Assembly: GCA_963724535.1 (NCBI GenBank)
Contig: CAVRVD010000014.1
Location: 434,001 to 498,000 of the forward strand
Length of the DNA: 64,000 nt
Direction of reading: 5' to 3'
Origin: JADJPO01 sp963724535
Lineage (GTDB): Bacteria > Actinomycetota > Actinomycetes > Actinomycetales > Kineosporiaceae
Positions within the stretch are counted from its first letter, which is position 1. Each line of letters begins with the position of its first letter. This document shows, piece by piece, positions 9,109 to 17,829 of the stretch. Made by a program: the position numbers and the translations under genes. The notes beneath the pieces are model-generated. The model worked only from the letters and a program-made list of their open reading frames with translations. It searched no databases and was not told the origin of the DNA.

Positions 9109-10833
9109 TCAGGACAGGACGGCGGTGCGCAGCACGTCCAGCCCGACCGAGCCGACGTCCAGGGCCCGACGGTGGAAGTCCTTGAGCGAGAAGGCCGCAC
9201 CCTCGGTGTTCGTTGCCTCCTGCCGGAGCTGCATCCATAGCCGCTCACCGAGCTTGTAGCTGGGTGCCTGGCCGGGCCAGCCGAGGTAGCGGTGCAGCTC
9301 GTAGCGCAGCATGCCCTCGTTGTGGTGGGAGTGGGAGGTCAGGAACTGCCAGGCCTTCTCGTAGGTCCACCCGCCGCCGCCGACCTCGGCGGGCGCCTCG
9401 AACCCGCAGTGCACCCCGATGTCGAGCACGACGCGGGCCGCCCGCAGCGACTGGCCGTCCAGCAGTCCCAGGTAGTTGCCGGGGTCGTCCATGTGGCCCA
9501 GCTCGGCCATCAGCCGCTCCGCGTAGAGCGCCCAGCCCTCCCCGTGGCCGCTGACCCAGCACATCATCCGGCGCCAGCGGTTGAGCAGCTCACGCCGGTA
9601 GACGGTCTGGCCGATCTGCAGATGATGTCCCGGGACCCCCTCGTGGTACACGGTGGTGAGCTCGCTCCAGGTGCCGAACTCGGTGACCCCCTTGGGGACC
9701 GACCACCACATTCGCCCGGGCCGGCTGAAGTCGTCGCTCGGGCCGGTGTAGTAGATCCCGCCTGTCCGCGTCGGGGCGATCCGGCACTCGATGGTGCGCA
9801 CCGGCTCGGGGATGTCGAAGTGGACGTCGGCCAGGGCCGCGATCGCCTCGTCGGCCCTGCCCTGCATCCAGCGCTGCAGCGCGTCGGTGCCGTGGATCCG
9901 ATAGGCCGGGTCGGTGTCCAGGGCGGCCGTCGCCTCGGCGAGGGTGCCACCGGGGACGATCCGTTGCGCCGTCCGGGTCATCTCCTCGGTGATCCGGGCC
10001 AATTCCTCCTGGCCCCACGCGTAGGTCTCAGCGAGGTCGACCTCGGCACCGAGGAACAGGCGGGAGGCGAGTCGGTAGCGTTCCGGTCCCACGGGGTCTG
10101 CCTGCGGCGCCCGGTCCAGCAGGTGAGTCCCCAGGTCCTCGCCGAGCCGGCGATAGGCCCCGGCCGCCGCGGTGACGGCACGCTCCAGGTCGGCCCGGAC
10201 GGCGCCGTCCAGCTCGGCGCCGTTCGCCCGGGCCGTGGCGAGCAGGGTGGCGAAGTAGCCGTCGTCGGCGACCAGATCGGCGCACTGGGTGATGCACTCG
10301 GCGATCTGGCGGCGGGCACTGACCCGGCCGGCGTCGGCGCTGGCGCGCAGGGTCTGGGTCCACTGCTCCAGGGCCCGCGGCAACCGGGACATCCGGGTGG
10401 CGATCCTGGCCCACTGCTCGTCGGTGCTGGTGGGCATCAGGTCGAAGACGTCACGGCAGGTCTGCATCGGTGAGGCGATCACGTTGACGTCCATCTCCGC
10501 GTAGCCGGCCTCGTACAGCTCCAGCTGCAGTCCGAGTCGCTCCCGCAGGGCCGCGACGGTGACCCGGTCGACGTCGTCCACCGGATCGACATCGGCCAGG
10601 GTCAGTAGGGTGCGGCGGGCGATCTCGGCACGCTCGGCGTAGCCCTGCGGGGACAGGTCGTCGAGCTCGGTGTCGTGTCCGGCGACCCCGAGGTGGGTCG
10701 CCTCGATCGGGCTGGCCGCCACCACCGCGTCGAAGTGGGCCTCCGCGACGGAGTCGGCGGCGGTGATCGGGCGGGTGCTCAGGCGGGTGGTCGGGCCGTT
10801 GGTCGGGCGGGGGCCCCGGGGTGTGGTCGACAC
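9109..10833 (-). CDS. DUF885 family protein (predicted zinc metallopeptidase)
   Basis: 574 residues. The family hallmark HEGVPGHH (residues about 397-404) is a predicted zinc-binding HExxxHH-type motif, set in the usual context TTVYHEGVPGHHLQIGQT. A second conserved stretch, GHGEGWALYAERLM, follows. No signal peptide is visible, so it is probably cytoplasmic. Substrates of the family are poorly known; some members are dipeptidases or peptidase-like. The gene stands alone between the dehydrogenase operon and an FN3 membrane protein, with no functional hint from neighbours. Confidence 0.82.
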   Translation of the reverse strand: MSTTPRGPRPTNGPTTRLSTRPITAADSVAEAHFDAVVAASPIEATHLGVAGHDTELDDLSPQGYAERAEIARRTLLTLADVDPVDDVDRVTVAALRERLGLQLELYEAGYAEMDVNVIASPMQTCRDVFDLMPTSTDEQWARIATRMSRLPRALEQWTQTLRASADAGRVSARRQIAECITQCADLVADDGYFATLLATARANGAELDGAVRADLERAVTAAAGAYRRLGEDLGTHLLDRAPQADPVGPERYRLASRLFLGAEVDLAETYAWGQEELARITEEMTRTAQRIVPGGTLAEATAALDTDPAYRIHGTDALQRWMQGRADEAIAALADVHFDIPEPVRTIECRIAPTRTGGIYYTGPSDDFSRPGRMWWSVPKGVTEFGTWSELTTVYHEGVPGHHLQIGQTVYRRELLNRWRRMMCWVSGHGEGWALYAERLMAELGHMDDPGNYLGLLDGQSLRAARVVLDIGVHCGFEAPAEVGGGGWTYEKAWQFLTSHSHHNEGMLRYELHRYLGWPGQAPSYKLGERLWMQLRQEATNTEGAAFSLKDFHRRALDVGSVGLDVLRTAVLS

Positions 10834-10894
10834 CCGGGCGACGCTACCGGTCCCGGTGCCCCAGCTGGCGATTGCCGTAGGGCACCACGGTGAC

Positions 10895-12070
10895 CTAGCC
10901 CAGTTTCGGAGCCTTGGGCAGGCGAACCGTGACCTCTTTGGAGTCCGTGCACAACGAACTGGAGTTGCACACCAGGGCGGTGACCTTGTACTTCGAGCCA
11001 GGGGTCAGGCCCTGGATGGTGACCCGGTACTCCGCATCGCCGCTCGAGGGTCGCACCGAGGTGGTGAGTCCGTCCCCGGAGATCTGGATGGACTGGACCC
11101 GGCCCGAGCCAGGACGCACCTCGCGCAGTCGCAGACCGGCTGCCCATGGGCTGGTCCACTCCACGCTCAGCTTCGGGGTGTCGGGGGCACGCGCCGCCAG
11201 CTCCGGTGTGGTCGGTGGCGGGGTGGTCGGTTGGGGCGTGGGGGTGGACGTCGGGCTGGTCTGCACGGTCCGGCTCGTGGAGGCGGTCGGCCGGGACAGG
11301 GTGGGCTGGGACGTGGTGGGCGGGACGGCGGTGGATGTCCCGGTCCTAGTCGCGGCACCGCCGTCCACCGGACTCACGCCCGCGGAGAGCCGGGACGTCA
11401 GATCGGTGGTCGCCCCGACCGACGGCCCGGTCGGCAGCGGGACCGGACGCACCGACGGGGAGGCGCCTGGCGTCGGGGCGAGCGACGGCGGTTGGACCTC
11501 GACGGGGTCGAGGGCGGAGTCCTCGACGATCGTGCGCACCCGGTCCCGGCCGTCGTCCATGGCCACGGCCGCAGCGACCCCGAACACGCCCACCGCCATC
11601 GTGCTCAGAACGGCAGCGGTGCGACGCGATCGCGCCGGGGCGATCCGGGCCTGGGGCGCGGAGGGCACGAACGGCTCGGCGGTGCGGGAGTCCTCCAGGA
11701 CCAGACGCACACCCGGCTCGGCCGGCTCGGTGTCGACGTCGCTCGTGGAGTGCTCATCCCGGGAGTGCTCATCCCGGGAGTGCTCAACCGGCAGATACCG
11801 GTGCCGGGCCCCGGGCGCGGAACGTCGGTGCCCGGACGGAGCCCCGCGGACCGGCTCAGGGCCCGGGTCGGCCGTGCGTGCGAGCGTGCTGCCCGTGCCG
11901 CCGGTGCCGCCCGCGCCGCGTGGATGCCACCAGGCGTACTCGTTCGGCTGCTGCGGCGGGTCGGCGAGCGGAGGGGGGCCGGAGGGTGGGCCGTGGAACC
12001 AGGCGTCGTGGGGCCTCGCCGAGGTGTCGCCCGGTTCGCTGGGCACGTCGGACTGCCGTGTGTCCGACAT
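10895..12070 (-). CDS. Membrane-anchored protein with C-terminal fibronectin type III-like domain
   Basis: 391 residues from ATG 12070, preceded by GGAGG; a longer frame reading upstream to 13471 is a shadow of the molybdenum hydroxylase gene. It has a Pro/Gly-rich cytoplasmic N-terminus (1-185), one membrane helix (AAVLSTMAVGVFGVAAAVAM, about 189-208) and a long Ser/Thr/Pro-rich extracellular linker. A roughly 95-residue beta-sandwich (fibronectin III-like, containing YRVTIQGLTPGSKYKVTALV) ends the protein. Type II topology puts the FN3-like domain outside. No enzyme motif is seen. A role in envelope or polysaccharide contact is only a guess. Confidence 0.7.
   Translation of the reverse strand: MSDTRQSDVPSEPGDTSARPHDAWFHGPPSGPPPLADPPQQPNEYAWWHPRGAGGTGGTGSTLARTADPGPEPVRGAPSGHRRSAPGARHRYLPVEHSRDEHSRDEHSTSDVDTEPAEPGVRLVLEDSRTAEPFVPSAPQARIAPARSRRTAAVLSTMAVGVFGVAAAVAMDDGRDRVRTIVEDSALDPVEVQPPSLAPTPGASPSVRPVPLPTGPSVGATTDLTSRLSAGVSPVDGGAATRTGTSTAVPPTTSQPTLSRPTASTSRTVQTSPTSTPTPQPTTPPPTTPELAARAPDTPKLSVEWTSPWAAGLRLREVRPGSGRVQSIQISGDGLTTSVRPSSGDAEYRVTIQGLTPGSKYKVTALVCNSSSLCTDSKEVTVRLPKAPKLG
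11749..11792. repeat. 15-bp tandem repeat inside the FN3 membrane protein gene
   Basis: GAGTGCTCATCCCGG occurs twice perfectly (11749-11763, 11764-11778) and a third time with changes (from 11779). It encodes the HSRDE repeats of the N-terminal cytoplasmic region. It is short, in frame and probably of no function. Confidence 0.8.
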
Positions 12071-12331
12071 CGAGCGTCCTCCGTGTGCTACTGACCCTTC
12101 CCTGATGGGTCCGGACGGGCACACCGGTCCTGCCCTGGCCCACGCACAGGGTAGACGGGCTCGGCGGCGACGGTGCGGCAAACCCCGCAATCCGGGCTGG
12201 ACGCCGCAGCCGCAGCCGCAGCCGGGGCCGCGTCCGCTCTGGGCGGGCCCGAGGCACGAATGCGAGACTGCGGTGTCTCCAGCAGTGTCGTCCGGCACGA
12301 TTCGACCGGCGGTGAGGAAGAGGTGGTGGCG

Positions 12332-14644
12332 ATGACGGTGAGCCAGGCCGAGGCCGAGGCGGATCGGCCGGTCTTCATCCGGCCGGACGGCAAGGAGAAG
12401 GTGACCGGTGCGGGTCGCTACACCGCCGACCTCAACCTCACCGGGCAGGCCCATGCCGCCCTGCGGTACGCCGACCATCCGCACGCCCGCATCCTGGGGA
12501 TCGACGCCTCCGCGGCGCGGGCCGTCCCCGGGGTGTACGCCGTGATCACCCACGCCGACGTGCCGGAGGTCCGCTACGGCGGCATGGTGGCGGACCGGCT
12601 GCTGTTCGCCAAGGACGTCGTGCGCTGGGAGGGCGAGGTGGTCGCCGCGGTGGCCGCGCGGACGCCCGAGATCGCCCGCACCGCCGCGGCGGCGGTCGTG
12701 GTCGACTACGAACGCCTGGAGGCGTTGCCGGACTTCGTCGCGAACACCGAACCGGACGCCACGCTGGTGCACCCGGACTGGTCGGACTACGACGCCGACT
12801 CCTCCCTCGGGCGTGCCGGGAACGTGCTCGGCCACTCCAGCGTGGTCAAGGGCGACGCCGACGCCGCGATGGCCGGGGCCGACGTCGTGGTCCGCGGCGT
12901 GTACCGTGCCGACGCCGCACAGGGGGCCCCGATCGAGCCCCGGGCGGTGCTGGCGCAGTGGACCGGGGACCGGGTGACGGTCTGGTCCTCCACCCAGGTG
13001 CCGTTCGCCGCCCGCGACGGAGTCGCGCACACCCTGGGCATCCCGCAGTCCCACGTCCGGATCATCGTGCCGCTGCTGGGCGGCGGCTTCGGGTCCAAGT
13101 GCGACTTCCACTTCGAGGCCCATGTGGCGGCACTGGCCCGGGCGGCGCGCCGTCCGGTCAAGCTGGTGTTCACCCGCCGTGAGGAGTTCGTGGCCCCGGA
13201 CCACCGCCGCGAGGGCATGCTGATCGAGCTGGAGACCGGCGCCCGCCGGGACGGCACGCTGGTGGCCCGTCGGGGCCGACTGGTCCTGGACAAGGGCGCC
13301 TACTGCGGTGAGGGCGGGTTCTTCGCCCAGATGGCCGCCATGCACGCCTGCGGCCCGTACGAGATCGAGACGGTCAAGGTCGAGGCGTACCTGACCTACT
13401 CGACCAGCCAGCCGTCCAGCTCGATCCGGGCCCCCACGGCGCCGCAGACCTGCTGGGCGCTGGAGCAGCACATGGACGCCCTCGCTGCCGCGCTCGAGCT
13501 GGACCCCGCCGAGCTGCGCCGGCGCACCCTGATCGAGCGGGGCTCGGTGGGTCCGACCGGACAGGTCTTCGACGAGATCGGCATGAAGCAGACCCTCGAG
13601 GCCGCTCTGGAGATGATCGGCTACGACGCCTACCGGCGTGGGGAGCTGCCGCGGGACGAGGCGATCGGGATCGCCTGCGGTTGGTGGCCGAGCATGGCCA
13701 GCCCGTCCGGTGCCTACGTGAAGCTGAACGGCGACGGCACCGGCACCATCATCACCGGGGCGATGGAGTCCGGGACCGGAGCCGTGATGGCTCTGCCACT
13801 GCTGGCCGCCGCCGAGCTCGGCATGCGTCCGGAGGACTTCTCGCTGACCTACCAGGACACCGACGCCGGTCCGTGGGACATGGGGTCGTCGGGCTCCCAG
13901 ACCACCTTCAACAACGGGCGAGCGGTGATCGAGGCGGCCAAGGAGGTCCGTTCCCAGCTCTTGGACCTGGCCGCCGGGCGGCTGGAGATCGACGCCGGCG
14001 AGCTCGAGCTGGCCGACGGCATGGTGCGCGCGGTGGGCTCACCGGACGTCTCGGTCAGCATCGCCGATCTGGCCGGGACCGGAACCCCGTTGCTGGGCAA
14101 GGGGTCCGGTGACGTGCCGGCCAACCCGGAGGTGGACGCCTCGGCGTGTGTCGGGAGGCTGGGCTTCGAGTCCTTCCTGGCCCCGCAGCTGATCACCCAT
14201 GCGGCACGGGTCAAGGTGGACACCGAGACCGGGGTGGTGCGGGTCGTGGAGTTCGCCGCTGCCCACGACTCGGGGGTGATCCTGAACCGGATCGGCGCGG
14301 ACGGCCAGGTCTACGGCGGGGTGATGATGGGGATCGGCCAGGCGCTGACCGAGGCGACCTGGTTCGACGACGCCGGTCGCCAGCGCAACCCGGGCCTGCT
14401 CGACTACAAGCTGCCGACCGCCGGCGACGGTCCGCCGATCCACGTGCGGTGGATCGAGATCGACACCCCGAACGCCGGGCCGAAGGGATCGAAGGGGATC
14501 GGTGAGCCACCCAGCGTGCCGACCTCGGCAGCGATCGGCAACGCGATCGCCAAGGTTCTCGGCCGGCACGTGCAGCAGCTGCCGATGACCCCGGAACGGA
14601 TCTGGGAGACGGCCACCGCCGAAGACGACGGGGAGGTCCGGTGA
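12332..14644 (+). CDS. Molybdenum hydroxylase large (Mo-cofactor) subunit, xanthine dehydrogenase/CoxL family
   Basis: 770 residues from ATG 12332 with GAGGAAGAGG upstream; the open frame extends further 5' but only in a shadow. An N-terminal a/b hammerhead domain (RPDGKEKVTGAGRYTADL) is followed by Mo-pterin domains with GGGFGSKCDFHFEAH and a C-terminal GPKGSKGIGEPP that holds the catalytic Glu. The form I CO dehydrogenase loop (AYRCSFR) is absent; the equivalent region reads SIRAPTAPQ. It is therefore an aldehyde/purine/aromatic-type hydroxylase of unknown substrate rather than CODH. It is the first gene of a three-subunit operon. Confidence 0.88.
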   Translation: MTVSQAEAEADRPVFIRPDGKEKVTGAGRYTADLNLTGQAHAALRYADHPHARILGIDASAARAVPGVYAVITHADVPEVRYGGMVADRLLFAKDVVRWEGEVVAAVAARTPEIARTAAAAVVVDYERLEALPDFVANTEPDATLVHPDWSDYDADSSLGRAGNVLGHSSVVKGDADAAMAGADVVVRGVYRADAAQGAPIEPRAVLAQWTGDRVTVWSSTQVPFAARDGVAHTLGIPQSHVRIIVPLLGGGFGSKCDFHFEAHVAALARAARRPVKLVFTRREEFVAPDHRREGMLIELETGARRDGTLVARRGRLVLDKGAYCGEGGFFAQMAAMHACGPYEIETVKVEAYLTYSTSQPSSSIRAPTAPQTCWALEQHMDALAAALELDPAELRRRTLIERGSVGPTGQVFDEIGMKQTLEAALEMIGYDAYRRGELPRDEAIGIACGWWPSMASPSGAYVKLNGDGTGTIITGAMESGTGAVMALPLLAAAELGMRPEDFSLTYQDTDAGPWDMGSSGSQTTFNNGRAVIEAAKEVRSQLLDLAAGRLEIDAGELELADGMVRAVGSPDVSVSIADLAGTGTPLLGKGSGDVPANPEVDASACVGRLGFESFLAPQLITHAARVKVDTETGVVRVVEFAAAHDSGVILNRIGADGQVYGGVMMGIGQALTEATWFDDAGRQRNPGLLDYKLPTAGDGPPIHVRWIEIDTPNAGPKGSKGIGEPPSVPTSAAIGNAIAKVLGRHVQQLPMTPERIWETATAEDDGEVR

Positions 14645-15567
14645 CCAGCTACGTCGAGGCCCGGGACGTCGCGACGGCGGTGGCCGCGATGGTCGCCGGG
14701 GCCCGCCCGGTGGCCGGGGGCACCGACCTGGTGGTGGGGTCTCGGCAGGGCCGCAAGCCGCTGCCGCACGTCCTCGTCGGCATCCATCGGATCGCGGAGC
14801 TGAACACCATCACCGAGCCGAACGCCGGTACGGTCCGGATCGGTGCGCTGGTCACCCACCAACAGATCCTCGAATCCCCCCTTCTGGCGCATCGGACTCC
14901 GGCCTTGCTGGACGCCTCGGCCATCGTCGGCTCCCACGCCACCCGGGCCAACGGCACCATCGGGGGCAACGTCATGAACGCCTCGCCCGCGATGGACACC
15001 GGCGCGCCGCTGCTGTGCCAGGGCGCGCAGGCGGTGCTCGCCGGTCCGGGCGGGGAGCGCCGGGTCGGCCTGGACGAGCTGTGGGAGGGCCCGGGCCGCA
15101 CCACGGCCGCACCCGAGGAGTTGCTGATCGCGCTCGAACTGCCGGCGCCACCCACAGCCGGGTCCGACGGGGCGGAGTCCAGCGCCTACGTCCGGCTGCA
15201 GTACCGCCGGCAGATGGAGATCGCCGTGGTCGGCGCCGCCGCCCGGCTCACCGTCTCGCCGCAGGCGCAGGTCGTCGGGGCCGCCGTGGCGATCACCGCC
15301 CTGGCACCCGTCATCCATCGGGTGGACGCGGCCGAGCGGGCACTGAGCGGGGCACCGGCGTCCGGAGACGGTCTCGCCGAGGCCGTTCGGATCGCCGGGC
15401 AGGCCGTGGCCGAGGCCGCCCGGCCGATCTCGGACGTGCGGGGCTCGGCCGACTACCGCCGGGCAATGGGCGCGGTGATGGCCCGGCGCGCCGTGACGGC
15501 CGCCCTCGCCCGGGCCCGCGGCGAGCAGGTCAGGATTCCGGCCAGCGACTGGAGTGTGTGGCGATGA
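14641..15567 (+). CDS. Molybdenum hydroxylase FAD-binding subunit (CoxM-like)
   Basis: 308 residues. GTG 14641 overlaps the large-subunit stop by 4 bp (GTGA). The FAD-binding PCMH fold is shown by ARPVAGGTDLVVG near the N-terminus and ATRANGTIGGNVMNASPAMD, the usual flavin/pyrophosphate-binding loops. A CO_deh_flav_C domain ends with DVRGSADYRRAMGAVMARR. It relays electrons from the Fe-S subunit to an acceptor. Length is normal for the family. Confidence 0.92.
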   Translation: MTSYVEARDVATAVAAMVAGARPVAGGTDLVVGSRQGRKPLPHVLVGIHRIAELNTITEPNAGTVRIGALVTHQQILESPLLAHRTPALLDASAIVGSHATRANGTIGGNVMNASPAMDTGAPLLCQGAQAVLAGPGGERRVGLDELWEGPGRTTAAPEELLIALELPAPPTAGSDGAESSAYVRLQYRRQMEIAVVGAAARLTVSPQAQVVGAAVAITALAPVIHRVDAAERALSGAPASGDGLAEAVRIAGQAVAEAARPISDVRGSADYRRAMGAVMARRAVTAALARARGEQVRIPASDWSVWR

Positions 15568-16028
15568 CGGTCCCGATCACCCTGGTGGTCAACGGTGAGA
15601 GCCACCCGGTGGAGGTGCATCCACACGCCAGCCTGTTGCACGTCGTCCGCGAGCAGGTGGGCCTGACCGGGGCCAAGGAGGGCTGTGACGACTCCGAGTG
15701 CGGCGCGTGCATGATGCTGCTCGACGGTCGGCCGGTGAACGCCTGCTCCTATCTCGCCGTGCAGGCCGACGGTGCCCAGGTGAGGACGGTCGAGGGGCTG
15801 GGGGACGGTGAGCGGCTGTCGGCCCTGCAGGAGGCGTTTCTGGTCGAGGGCGGGGTGCAGTGCGGGTTCTGCACGCCCGGGATGCTGGTCTCGGCGACCG
15901 CCCTGCTGGCCACCACACCGGCGCCGTCCGAGGACGACATCCGGATCGCGCTGTCCGGGAACCTGTGCCGCTGCACCGGGTACGACGGGATCGTCAAGGC
16001 CGTCGCCCGCGTTGTCAGGCGCCAATGA
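15564..16028 (+). CDS. Molybdenum hydroxylase 2Fe-2S subunit (CoxS-like)
   Basis: 154 residues. ATG 15564 overlaps the FAD-subunit stop (ATGA). It carries both [2Fe-2S] clusters of the family: plant-type GCDDSECGACMMLLDGRPVNAC in the first half (ligand Cys spaced as usual), and CGFCTPGML with CRCTGYDGI in the second. It is cytoplasmic and moves electrons from the Mo site to FAD. The L-M-S gene order differs from the common M-S-L cox order. Confidence 0.93.
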   Translation: MTVPITLVVNGESHPVEVHPHASLLHVVREQVGLTGAKEGCDDSECGACMMLLDGRPVNACSYLAVQADGAQVRTVEGLGDGERLSALQEAFLVEGGVQCGFCTPGMLVSATALLATTPAPSEDDIRIALSGNLCRCTGYDGIVKAVARVVRRQ

Positions 16029-16068
16029 GGATGTGGCTGCGCCCACAACCCCGACCCGAGGAGACACG

Positions 16069-16836
16069 ATGGCAGTTCTGGACAGCTTCCGTCTCGACGG
16101 CAAGGTCGCCGTGGTCACCGGTGGCAACCGCGGGTTGGGCCGGGCGTTCGTGGAGGCGCTCGGCGACGCGGGGGCGAGCGTCGTCGTCCTGGCCCGGGAC
16201 GGCGAGCGGAACGCCGCGACCGTCGCGCAGATGCGCGACAAGGGGATCACCGCGTCCGCGGTCGAGGGTGACGTCGCCGACCGGGCGTCCGTCGTGCGCG
16301 CAGCGGACGAGATCCTTGCCACTACCGGCCGGGTCGACGTCCTGGTCAACAACGCCGGCACCGGCATCCACCGCCCGGCACTGGAGGTCACCGAGCAGGA
16401 GTGGCACGAGGTGATGCGGGTCAATGTCGACGGGGTCTGGAACGGGTGCCAGGTGTTCGGCGCACACATGGCCGACGCCGGGGGCGGGGTGATCGTCAAC
16501 ATCGGGTCGATCTCGGCGCAGATCGTCAACCGCCCGCAGTGGCAGCCCGCCTACAACGCCTCCAAAGCCGCGGTGCACCAGCTGACCAAGTCGCTGGCCG
16601 CCGAGTGGGCGCCGCTCGGGATCCGGGTCAACGCCCTGGCGCCGGGCTACGTACGCACTGAGCTGGCCCCGGTCGATCGCCCGGAGTTCCAGCGCCACTG
16701 GATCGACGACACACCTCAGCAGCGCGCCGCCGACCCACCGGAGATCGCTCCCTCGGTCGTTTTCCTCGCCAGCCCCGCGTCGTCCTACATGACCGGGTCG
16801 GTGCTCGTCGTGGACGGCGGGTACACGGTCTTCTGA
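16069..16836 (+). CDS. Short-chain dehydrogenase/reductase (classical SDR)
   Basis: 255 residues from ATG 16069 (GAGGAGA upstream), 40 bp after the Fe-S subunit, so probably in the same operon. The Rossmann motif VTGGNRGLGRAF, the NNAG motif, the catalytic Ser in IGSISAQ and the YNASK catalytic Tyr/Lys are all present. The C-terminus ends in TGSVLVVDGGYTVF, as in classical SDRs. It probably acts on an alcohol or ketone in the same catabolic route as the hydroxylase. The substrate cannot be read from sequence. Confidence 0.9.
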   Translation: MAVLDSFRLDGKVAVVTGGNRGLGRAFVEALGDAGASVVVLARDGERNAATVAQMRDKGITASAVEGDVADRASVVRAADEILATTGRVDVLVNNAGTGIHRPALEVTEQEWHEVMRVNVDGVWNGCQVFGAHMADAGGGVIVNIGSISAQIVNRPQWQPAYNASKAAVHQLTKSLAAEWAPLGIRVNALAPGYVRTELAPVDRPEFQRHWIDDTPQQRAADPPEIAPSVVFLASPASSYMTGSVLVVDGGYTVF

Positions 16837-16883
16837 CCGGATCGACCGGACGGCGCCGCCGCACGCCAGCTGTCCGGCCGAAC

Positions 16884-17729
16884 TCAGCCCGCGGTCGGTC
16901 GTGCTGCCATCACGTGGCACAGCAGCGGGACCTCGAACGCCCCGGCGGCCGTGACGTAGTGGGCGAGCTCGACCGCGACATCCTCCTTGATCCGGGCGTA
17001 CTCGGTCTGGTCGATCCGCTCGATCAGGGGGGAACCCTCGACCTCGGTCGCGACGAACGCATCCGAGGAGGCGAACCGCGCGGTGCCGGTCCGGGTGCGC
17101 CGCTCGATGACCTCGAGGCCGGCCGCGGCGGCCGTCTCACCGAGGGCGGCCAGGTCGCCGCAGTTCCAGTACGCGCCGACCAGGGACGCCGCCTCCGGGC
17201 CGGCGTGCCGGACGGCGATGTCCACGAACACACGGTAGGCGGGCTGGACGTCGAGGGCCGCCGGGACGACGACCGCGACGCGCCCCTCGGGTCGCACGGT
17301 CCGGCGCATCTCCGAGAACGCCCGGCGCCGGTCGGGGAAGAACATCATCGCCATCTGGCAGGTGACCGCGTCGAACTCGCCGTCCCCGACAGGTAGCGCG
17401 CCGGCGTCGCCTCGGCGCCAGTCGAGGTCCGGCCTGACTCGGCGGGCCACGGTCAGCATGGCCTCGTTGAGGTCGACGCCGACGACCGAGCCGCCGGGCC
17501 CGACGCGTTCGGCGCCGGTGCGCGCAACGACGCCGGTGCCGCAGGCCACGTCGAGCAGCCGAGTGCCCTCGGCCACCGCCGCGGCGTCGAGCACGTGGGG
17601 CGCCCATTCGGCGAAGATCGCCGGCACGAACATGGCCTCGTAGGTCTCGGCGGTCTCAGGCGGGATCTGGAAGGTCTCCTGAGCGGTCTCGTCGGTGGTC
17701 CGTCGAGTGGTGGTCGGTTGAGTCGTCAT
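16884..17729 (-). CDS. Class I SAM-dependent methyltransferase
   Basis: 281 residues from ATG 17729 (AAGG upstream). SAM motif I is LLDVACGTGVVAR and motif II is VVGVDLNEAML; post-motifs follow in DAVTCQMAMMFFPDRRRAF. It resembles the Methyltransf_11/UbiE group. It lies alone, convergent with the SDR and downstream of a LuxR gene on the same strand. The methyl acceptor is unknown. Confidence 0.85.
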   Translation of the reverse strand: MTTQPTTTRRTTDETAQETFQIPPETAETYEAMFVPAIFAEWAPHVLDAAAVAEGTRLLDVACGTGVVARTGAERVGPGGSVVGVDLNEAMLTVARRVRPDLDWRRGDAGALPVGDGEFDAVTCQMAMMFFPDRRRAFSEMRRTVRPEGRVAVVVPAALDVQPAYRVFVDIAVRHAGPEAASLVGAYWNCGDLAALGETAAAAGLEVIERRTRTGTARFASSDAFVATEVEGSPLIERIDQTEYARIKEDVAVELAHYVTAAGAFEVPLLCHVMAARPTAG

Positions 17730-17829
17730 GCCTTGACCGTAGGAACAGGGCACGGGCGGCACATCGCCGGAAAGCGCCAATCGACTCCGCCGGCGGTGCC
17801 ACGGATCCGCCATCGGCGTGGACGCCGGG

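Noticed and set aside
12332..16028. CO dehydrogenase (coxLMS)
   Set aside because: The large subunit lacks the AYRCSFR active-site loop, so the CO-oxidising form is not supported.
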